Below the pieces are notes generated by a model. It was not told where the DNA came from and ran no database searches. It saw nothing but the letters and a program-made list of their open reading frames with translations. This document shows positions 4,863 to 9,284 of a DNA stretch of 9,284 nucleotides, piece by piece; position 1 is the first letter of the stretch, and every line of letters starts with the position of its first letter. The position numbers and the translations under genes are program-made. Location: NCBI GenBank assembly GCA_002405835.1, contig DHMO01000059.1:1-9284 (forward strand), written 5' to 3'. This DNA is from Lentisphaeria bacterium UBA4640. GTDB lineage: Bacteria > Verrucomicrobiota > Lentisphaeria > Victivallales > UBA1829.

Positions 4863-6272
4863 GTGTCCGCGGTGACCGTTTCTTTTGACTCAGGAACCCT
4901 TCTGCTGGATTTCGGAGACATTCCTCCGCCGGGCGACACTCTTCCCTTTCTGCGCTTCGATGAGCGCGTAAACCTTTGGCGTGCAAACGCTTCGGATTAC
5001 GCGCCGCTGTTGCGTATTCTCTATGCCGAAAAGCGCGAAGTTCAGGACTGTGCGAAGGCGTATGCGGAGCTGCCCGGTCTCTCTCTCTGCAACGGGTTCA
5101 AGCCCATGCCGCATCAGGCAAAAGCGCTCGACGCCTGGCTCAAAGCAAAGGGACGCGGACTCGTCGTCATGCCGACCGGTTCGGGCAAGAGCTTTCTTGC
5201 CATGCTTGCGATTCTTGCGGTCAAACGTTCCGCTTTGGTGATCGCGCCGACAATCGACCTGGTCCAGCAGTGGGGCTCTTCGCTCCAGCGCGCACTCGGA
5301 ACGGAAGTCGGAATGCTCGGCGGCGGCTCGAAAGAGGTTCGCGACATCACCGTCAGCACCTACGATTCCGCAGTCATCATGATGGAATACATCGGAAACC
5401 GCTTCGGAATCGTCATTTACGATGAATGCCACCACCTGCCGGGTCCCGTCAACCGGCTCGCCGCCTCCATGTGCCTTGCACCCTACCGTCTCGGACTCAC
5501 CGCAACACCCGAACGTGACGACGGCGGCGAAAACGTGATCTACCGTCTTGTCGGTCCTCTGGTCTGCGAAATCTTTATTGACGAACTCGAAGGACGTGTC
5601 CTTTCCCCCTATGAAACGCATCGCATCGCGGTTCCGCTCACTCCGGAAGAGGCGGAGGAATACGAAACGGCACGCAAAATCTACACCGGATTTGTCCGCG
5701 CAAACGGCATCAATTTCAAGGCGCGTGACGGCTGGAACCAGTTTATCATGATGACCGCCCGGCGACCCGGCGGACGCGCTGCGTTTGAAGCCTATCTGCG
5801 TCAGCGTGCAATTGCCCGGTGCGGAAAAGGCAAACTGGAAGCAATCTGGCACATCCTGATCCGCCACAAAACGGAACGCACCATTATTTTCACCGCCGAC
5901 AACGACGCCGCATACGCCATCGGCAACCACTTCTGTTTTCCTGTCATTACGCACAAAACGAAAACCGGGGAGCGCAAAGAGTTCCTCGACCGTTTCCGTT
6001 CCGGTGAATACCGCGTCCTCGTCACCAGTAAAGTTCTGAACGAAGGCGTCGACGTTCCCGAAGCGGCTGTCGGAATTGTCGTTTCGGGCAGCGGCAGCTC
6101 GCGCGAACACGTTCAGCGGCTTGGACGCATCCTGCGCGCATCGGAAGGCAAACAGGCGGAACTCTATGAACTCATCAGCGAGGGAACTTCGGAAGTCTAC
6201 GTCAGCGACCGCCGCCGGCAGCACCGCGCTTACGAGGGCAAAGATTCAGGAATGGAGGCGGAGCCATGCTGA
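4863..6272 (+). CDS. XPB/Rad25-type superfamily 2 DNA helicase
   Basis: A 469-residue ATP-dependent DNA translocase. GTG 4863 is the only start that keeps the full N-terminus; the upstream ilvN stop is 10 nt away. Order: N-terminal damage-recognition-like region (1-80), PMPHQAKALDAW, motif I MPTGSGKS (103-110), motif II DECHH (187-191), motif III GLTATPE (211-217), a thumb-like insertion (about 255-310), motif V TSKVLNEGVDVPEA (388-401) and motif VI QRLGRILR (418-425). The GSGSSREHVQRLGR context is typical of XPB rather than RecG or UvrB. The RED motif following motif III in archaeal XPB appears here as R218-D219-D220. The last 7 nt overlap the DUF790 gene, as in archaeal xpb-bax1 pairs, where Bax1 cuts DNA next to the bubble opened by XPB. 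A role in nucleotide-excision-like repair is inferred from that pairing. Confidence 0.9.
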   Translation: MSAVTVSFDSGTLLLDFGDIPPPGDTLPFLRFDERVNLWRANASDYAPLLRILYAEKREVQDCAKAYAELPGLSLCNGFKPMPHQAKALDAWLKAKGRGLVVMPTGSGKSFLAMLAILAVKRSALVIAPTIDLVQQWGSSLQRALGTEVGMLGGGSKEVRDITVSTYDSAVIMMEYIGNRFGIVIYDECHHLPGPVNRLAASMCLAPYRLGLTATPERDDGGENVIYRLVGPLVCEIFIDELEGRVLSPYETHRIAVPLTPEEAEEYETARKIYTGFVRANGINFKARDGWNQFIMMTARRPGGRAAFEAYLRQRAIARCGKGKLEAIWHILIRHKTERTIIFTADNDAAYAIGNHFCFPVITHKTKTGERKEFLDRFRSGEYRVLVTSKVLNEGVDVPEAAVGIVVSGSGSSREHVQRLGRILRASEGKQAELYELISEGTSEVYVSDRRRQHRAYEGKDSGMEAEPC

Positions 6273-7498
6273 CAAAAGACCTGCTCCGGTTCAAGACCGT
6301 TTCCGGGCGCATTCACCCGCTGTTCATCGCGCCGGACGACCGCGCGCTGCTTGCGTTTGCCTCGAGCATCGTCAACACCTACCGCGATTCCCTGCGCTAT
6401 CCGCGTTCGGAAATTCAGGACTCGCTTGCGCCGCTTATCAATGCCCAAAAAGACCTGAAACTTGCAAAAGGGATTCTGAAACTTTACGATGATCTCTGCG
6501 GATATTCAAGCGATTCAGAGGCCGATTACCCCGCGATGCGCCGTACACTCTTTGCCACGGCTTCGCGCATGATGGACTCTCTGAAAAGTTCCGATTCCTG
6601 GCTGGATTTCCGCACAGATGTCTTCCGCGAGGCTGGGGAAACGGTGATTCCGCTTTCGGAAAACATTTATCTTGATCTTCCTGATTACGAACAGCTTGTG
6701 AAGCTCCCTGAGCTTACGGCGGAACAATTGCTGGAGAAATACAACATCGCGCTTGCGCAGTCGCTGGTGCTTTTTGCGGAGTCAATAGACCTGACGATTG
6801 AGGAGCCGGACAGCGCACGGATGCGGCGTTTTTTCAAATATCTGAAGTTTTTCCGTCTGCTTGCGAACGTCTCCAAAAGTTCAAAATGGGAGAATGCCGC
6901 GCCGTCGGTAATCCGGTTGAAGATTGACGGTCCCGCATCAATTCTGGACGCGGCATCGAAATACGGACTTCAGCTGGCATCGTTTCTTCCGGCGGTTTTC
7001 CAGCTGACGAAATGGAAATTCACGTGTGACTTGAAGCTGCGCGACAAGGAGCTGCGTTTTTCACTGGATGAAAGTTGCGGCCTGCATCAGCGGTTCGGAC
7101 GTCTTGGAATCTACGTTCCGGAAGAGGTCAAAATGTTTGCCCGACTCTTTGCGGAGCGCTGTCCGGACTGGACGCTGACTTCGGAGAGCCCGTTTCTGAA
7201 AGGCAAACGCGGTCAGATATTTGTTTTTCCGGACATTACGTTCATCAAAGGCAAACGGAAGATTTATTTGGAGCTTTTTCACAAATGGCATTCGCATCAG
7301 CTTGCCGGCCGGCTGAATTTTCTGACAGAGAATGCCGGGATTCCGCTTGTCCTGGGAGTGGAGCGTCAACTTCTCGCCTCGAATCCGCAGCTGAAAGAAC
7401 AGGTGGAATCGCACCCGCTGTTCGGCGGGCGCATTTTTCTTTTCCGTGATTTCCCCTCCATCGAAAAGATGAAAAAAATTCTGGACAGGGAAATATAA
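6266..7498 (+). CDS. DUF790/Bax1-type nuclease, partner of the XPB helicase
   Basis: A 410-residue protein of the DUF790 (Bax1) family, structure-dependent endonucleases that bind XPB in archaea. The start ATG 6266 lies inside the helicase stop (ATGCTGA) and follows GGAGGCGGAGCC. Family features: the opening MLTKDLLRFKTVSGRIHPLF (1-20), the LAKGILKLYDDLC helix (67-78), and ELTAEQLLEKYNIALAQSLVLF (149-170). The C-terminal nuclease core has FPDITF with Asp323, a short turn, then IYLELFHKW with Glu336 and Lys340, matching a PD-(D/E)XK-like active site, followed by RLNFLTENAGIPLVLG. Length agrees with archaeal Bax1. The overlap makes stoichiometric co-synthesis with the helicase likely. Distribution in bacteria is patchy as far as I know, suggesting lateral transfer at some point; codon use here looks like that of its neighbours, so any transfer is old. 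Confidence 0.88.
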   Translation: MLTKDLLRFKTVSGRIHPLFIAPDDRALLAFASSIVNTYRDSLRYPRSEIQDSLAPLINAQKDLKLAKGILKLYDDLCGYSSDSEADYPAMRRTLFATASRMMDSLKSSDSWLDFRTDVFREAGETVIPLSENIYLDLPDYEQLVKLPELTAEQLLEKYNIALAQSLVLFAESIDLTIEEPDSARMRRFFKYLKFFRLLANVSKSSKWENAAPSVIRLKIDGPASILDAASKYGLQLASFLPAVFQLTKWKFTCDLKLRDKELRFSLDESCGLHQRFGRLGIYVPEEVKMFARLFAERCPDWTLTSESPFLKGKRGQIFVFPDITFIKGKRKIYLELFHKWHSHQLAGRLNFLTENAGIPLVLGVERQLLASNPQLKEQVESHPLFGGRIFLFRDFPSIEKMKKILDREI

Positions 7499-7530
7499 AA
7501 TGAAAAATCAAACAAAAGGATAATTCATAA

Positions 7531-8382
7531 ATGGGTTGCTTGGGAGTCATTGTAGGAGCTATCATAGGCTTGTGGATAACGAACGGAGGTTTCTGGGGAT
7601 TCATCATCGGAGCTGTCGCCGGACATTTCATTGTAAAAAGATTCTCTTCCGATTCGCAGTCCCGGAAGTTCAAAAAAGGAAAACTTGGTCTGCCTCCGGA
7701 CTTCCCGGCTTCGGAAAAGACCGTGATCCTGCTGTTCCGGTGTTTTGGAAAGTTCGCAAAAGACGATGGCCGTGTCACTGAAAATGAGGCGGAAATCATA
7801 AAAGCGCAGATGAATGAGTGGTGTTTCAGCAAAGCAACCCAGAAAAAACTGCGTCTGGAGTTCAATGCCGGACGTGATTCGGAAAAGTCGTTTGAACAGC
7901 TTTTTTCAGAGTTCTATTCTTCTCTGAATTCCAATTCGTATCCATTACCGGAAGCCGTTGCCTGTTTTGCGATTTTAGCCTGGGCTGACGGTTTAACTCC
8001 CCGGAAACGCAAACTGCTGAACCTTATTGGCCGCTCGTTCAACATGATGGATTATTTAAATTCAATCATACAGGAACTTGAAAAGACGGATGAGGAAGAA
8101 GAGCAGGAAGAAGAGCAAGACTCCTATAAAGAAGAGGATCAGAGAAAATATTCTGTTCCGCCAAAGAATTCTTTGGAAAAGTATTATGAAATCTTAGGAA
8201 TTCCCGCGAATTCGACAAATGCGGAAGTCAAGTCTGCATGGAGGAAGAAGGCGCGAGATTTTCATCCCGACCGAGTCCGCGGCGCCGGGCTTTCCGACGA
8301 ATTTGTCCGTTATGCAAACGAGCAGTTGCAGAAGATCAACGAGGCTTACGAAAAGATCTGCAAAGCCCGAGGAATTGCATAA
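7531..8382 (+). CDS. membrane-anchored TerB-J-domain co-chaperone (DjlA-like)
   Basis: A 283-residue protein with the DjlA layout. A glycine-rich N-terminal hydrophobic segment (GVIVGAIIGLWITNGGFWGFIIGAVAG compressed in residues 5-31) looks like a glycine-zipper hairpin or single anchor. A TerB-like helical domain spans about 64-178 with the acidic DDGRVTENEAEII and WADGLTPRKRKLL repeats, the two metal-binding-like motifs of TerB. A glutamate-rich linker (184-202) follows, then a C-terminal J domain (214-280) with HPD at 245-247, which stimulates the ATPase of DnaK. DjlA itself has one membrane span and a role in envelope stress. The ATG 7531 follows AAAAGGA; the gene starts 32 nt after the nuclease gene with no terminator between them, so co-transcription is likely. 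The link to DNA repair is positional only. Confidence 0.88.
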   Translation: MGCLGVIVGAIIGLWITNGGFWGFIIGAVAGHFIVKRFSSDSQSRKFKKGKLGLPPDFPASEKTVILLFRCFGKFAKDDGRVTENEAEIIKAQMNEWCFSKATQKKLRLEFNAGRDSEKSFEQLFSEFYSSLNSNSYPLPEAVACFAILAWADGLTPRKRKLLNLIGRSFNMMDYLNSIIQELEKTDEEEEQEEEQDSYKEEDQRKYSVPPKNSLEKYYEILGIPANSTNAEVKSAWRKKARDFHPDRVRGAGLSDEFVRYANEQLQKINEAYEKICKARGIA

Positions 8383-8398
8383 TAATATTTTTAGAGGC

Positions 8399-8507
8399 GA
8401 TAACCTCCGAGAATTTGCGCACATTTGATGGGATAGAGGCTTGAAAAGCCTGTTTTCATAATTGATTATTATTCCCATTCAAAATCAAAAGAAAGGAAAC
8501 AGCCTAT
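8399..8507 (+). repeat. left inverted terminal repeat (5'-end copy)
   Basis: The outer 77 bases (8399-8475) align without gaps to the reverse complement of 9134-9210, including the shared run TTGCGCACATTTGATGGG and TTGATTATTATTCC. A weaker, still ungapped match (23 of 32) continues to 8507 through AAAATCAA and AGGAAACA, the transposase ribosome-binding region. Where the right copy has ATG the left copy reads ATC at 8506. Confidence 0.85.
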
Positions 8508-8512
8508 CGACC

Positions 8513-8581
8513 GTCGAAGAAACCTTGTCTTATATGAACTTCCCTTATGAACATTGGACACGTCTGCGCACGAACAATGCT
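8513..8581 (+). pseudogene. IS256 transposase C-terminal fragment in inverted orientation
   Basis: Plus-strand codons from 8513 give VEETLSYMNFPYEHWTRLRTNNA, written here in two parts: VEETLSYM and NFPYEHWTRLRTNNA. The latter is the conserved IS256 stretch (FP.EHW..IRTNN) that precedes the catalytic glutamate. The rest of the transposase in this element is encoded on the opposite strand, so this piece is inverted. It breaks off at NNA before the catalytic ERLNRE motif. Confidence 0.75.
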
Positions 8582-8597
8582 CATAAGGGAAGTCCAT
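8534..8597. repeat. hairpin formed by two opposed copies of the M(N/D)FPYEH codons
   Basis: 23-base arms at 8534-8556 and 8575-8597 are inverted repeats with 21 of 23 matches around an 18-nt spacer. Read on the plus strand, the left arm encodes MNFPYEH; read on the minus strand, the right arm encodes MDFPYEH. Two transposase copies thus meet tail to tail here. Confidence 0.85.
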
Positions 8598-9103
8598 CTC
8601 CCAGTCTTGCTTCGCATGAATCGCTTTCAGCATTGCGTCAATACTTTTTACGTGTTTCCTCTGGCTCAATCAGTTTTACTCCGGAAAGCCCGCGATCCTT
8701 CAAATAACGCAGGAAATTTGTCCAGGATTCTTTATCCTCCCGACTCCCTTCTGCAATGCCGAGGATTTCCCGATACCCTTCATCGTTGACTCCCACAGCC
8801 ACAAGAACAGATACATTTGAAAGGAAGCGTCCGAAGCGAAGTATCTTGATTGAGTTCGACTTCGCCTGATGTCGTCAAAAGCTTCCGTTTATATGTTCCT
8901 GTCCGGGTATCCTGTCGATCCGGATTTCGCTGATACCGGCCGGCGTTGCAGTTGCATCCGCTTCTTCATTCAAAAGAGTATTCAGGATCAGGATATCTTC
9001 ATGGACTTTCTAACCAAGCCGTCCAGATGCTCCATAACCTCTTTTTATTGACTTTGATGGTTCCAGAGATTGATTTTTCATTTTCCTGCGTTACATTTTC
9101 CAT
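8598..9103 (-). pseudogene. IS256-family transposase, internally deleted and frameshifted
   Basis: Read on the minus strand from ATG 9103 (ribosome binding site AAGGAAA). The reading frame shifts several times but recognisable IS256 pieces appear in order: HLDGLVRKSM, then DILILNTLLNEEADA, then KRKLLTTSGEVELN, then NVSVLVAVGVNDEGYREI continuing as GIAEGSREDKESWTNFLRYL and GLSGVKLI, and finally VKSIDAMLKAIHAKQD before the hairpin. Two internal deletions are visible: one between LRTLPF and NVSVLVA, where the first catalytic aspartate (LDG) should be, and one between GVKLI and the AMLKAIHA helix, where the second (SD) should be. The third catalytic residue is lost past the hairpin. Confidence 0.85.
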
Positions 9104-9210
9104 AGTTTGTTTCCTTTTGGTTGATTTTGGGGCGGAATAATAATCAATCATAGAAACTGTTTTTTCAAGGCTCTACCCCATCAAATGTGCGCAATTTATC
9201 TGATGTTATC
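9102..9210 (-). repeat. right inverted terminal repeat (5'-end copy with transposase start)
   Basis: Inverted partner of 8399-8507. The outer 77 bases (9134-9210) include the IS256-like terminus GTTATC; the inner part carries the transposase ribosome binding site AAGGAAA and the ATG at 9103-9101. The outer 21 bases recur at the very start of the window (1-21). Confidence 0.85.
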
Positions 9211-9284
9211 GAAACTATCTAAAAGTTTCATATCCAGCCGTATGCGATAAAATGGTTTGCGCTTTCTGTTTTTCCTACTATTTT

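Larger units (their letters stand above)
8399..9210. mobile_element. defective fold-back IS256-family element
   Basis: An 812-bp element with termini GATAAC...GTTATC, typical of IS256 family ends, and long inverted terminal repeats. Internal sequence is IS256 transposase debris in both orientations, with no intact reading frame and none of the three catalytic DDE residues, so it cannot move by itself; intact members are about 1.3-1.4 kb. The similarity of the two ends extends about 109 bp and takes in the transposase ribosome binding site on both sides, so both ends are copies of the 5' end of the IS. I see no 8-9 bp target duplication (TTAGAGGC on the left, GAAACTAT on the right). It lies 16 nt after the TerB-J gene stop. 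Confidence 0.85.

Noticed and set aside
4890..6224. A 444-codon open frame on the minus strand opposite the helicase gene
   Set aside because: It mirrors the codon pattern of the helicase on the other strand, encodes no recognisable domain, has odd composition and no ribosome binding site. The plus-strand frame has all helicase motifs.
22..8398. Composite transposon bounded by the two IS ends
   Set aside because: The enclosed genes (waaF, ilvN, tRNAs) look like resident chromosome, the right element is dead and the left one is not visible, so transposition of the whole unit is not supported.
8390..9219. Search for an 8-9 bp target duplication around the IS element
   Set aside because: The flanks (TTTAGAGG and GAAACTATC) do not match, with or without one base of shift, so no duplication is claimed.
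9211..9229. Small inverted repeat GAAACT...AGTTTC after the IS element
   Set aside because: Six-bp stem without a T-run or nearby gene end; too weak to call a terminator.
1..9284. CRISPR arrays, rRNA genes or riboswitches
   Set aside because: No regularly spaced repeats, no conserved rRNA segments and no long structured leader upstream of any gene were seen.

Overview
The window looks like a chromosomal segment of a Gram-negative bacterium with a plastic accessory stretch at its left end. A heptosyltransferase gene implies LPS, the tRNA genes encode their own CCA, and GC content is middling. The gene styles, and the archaeal-type XPB/Bax1 helicase-nuclease pair, fit a PVC-group organism such as Lentisphaerota (Victivallis-like). 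That placement is an inference; no single marker here proves it.

Left region (1-2136): a decayed prophage tail segment. Bases 1-21 are the outer end of an IS256-family element whose body lies outside the window. After it come a small tail-chaperone-like gene (75-344, +) and the N-terminal part of a TP901-type tail tape measure gene (1386-2054, +), which breaks off after about 214 family-like residues. Between these two + strand phage genes lies an oppositely oriented, more AT-rich cassette of three small genes (1312 to 399, -). Two of them encode membrane proteins. The cassette has its own promoter-like sequence, good ribosome binding sites and a terminator, so it looks like a moron or cargo unit that outlived the phage genes around it.

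Middle region (2137-4852): two tRNA genes on the - strand (Thr-CGT then Val-CAC, 11 nt apart), the 3' end of tRNA-Val facing the prophage remnant. Next come a stand-alone PTS EIIA gene, a shared bidirectional terminator, an unlisted 50-codon gene on the - strand (2989-3141), a WaaF-like heptosyltransferase, and ilvN without an adjacent ilvB.

Right region (4863-8382): an XPB-type helicase overlaps by 7 nt a DUF790/Bax1-type nuclease, followed 32 nt later by a membrane-anchored TerB-J-domain protein. The first two very likely act as one DNA-processing machine; the third may be a stress or envelope partner or merely a neighbour.

Right end (8399-9210): a dead IS256-family derivative of unusual build. 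Both ends are copies of the same 5' end of the IS, about 109 bp each including the transposase ribosome binding site. Two internally deleted, oppositely oriented transposase fragments meet in a hairpin within the codons for FPYEH. It starts 16 nt after the TerB-J gene. I see no gene in the last 74 bases (9211-9284).
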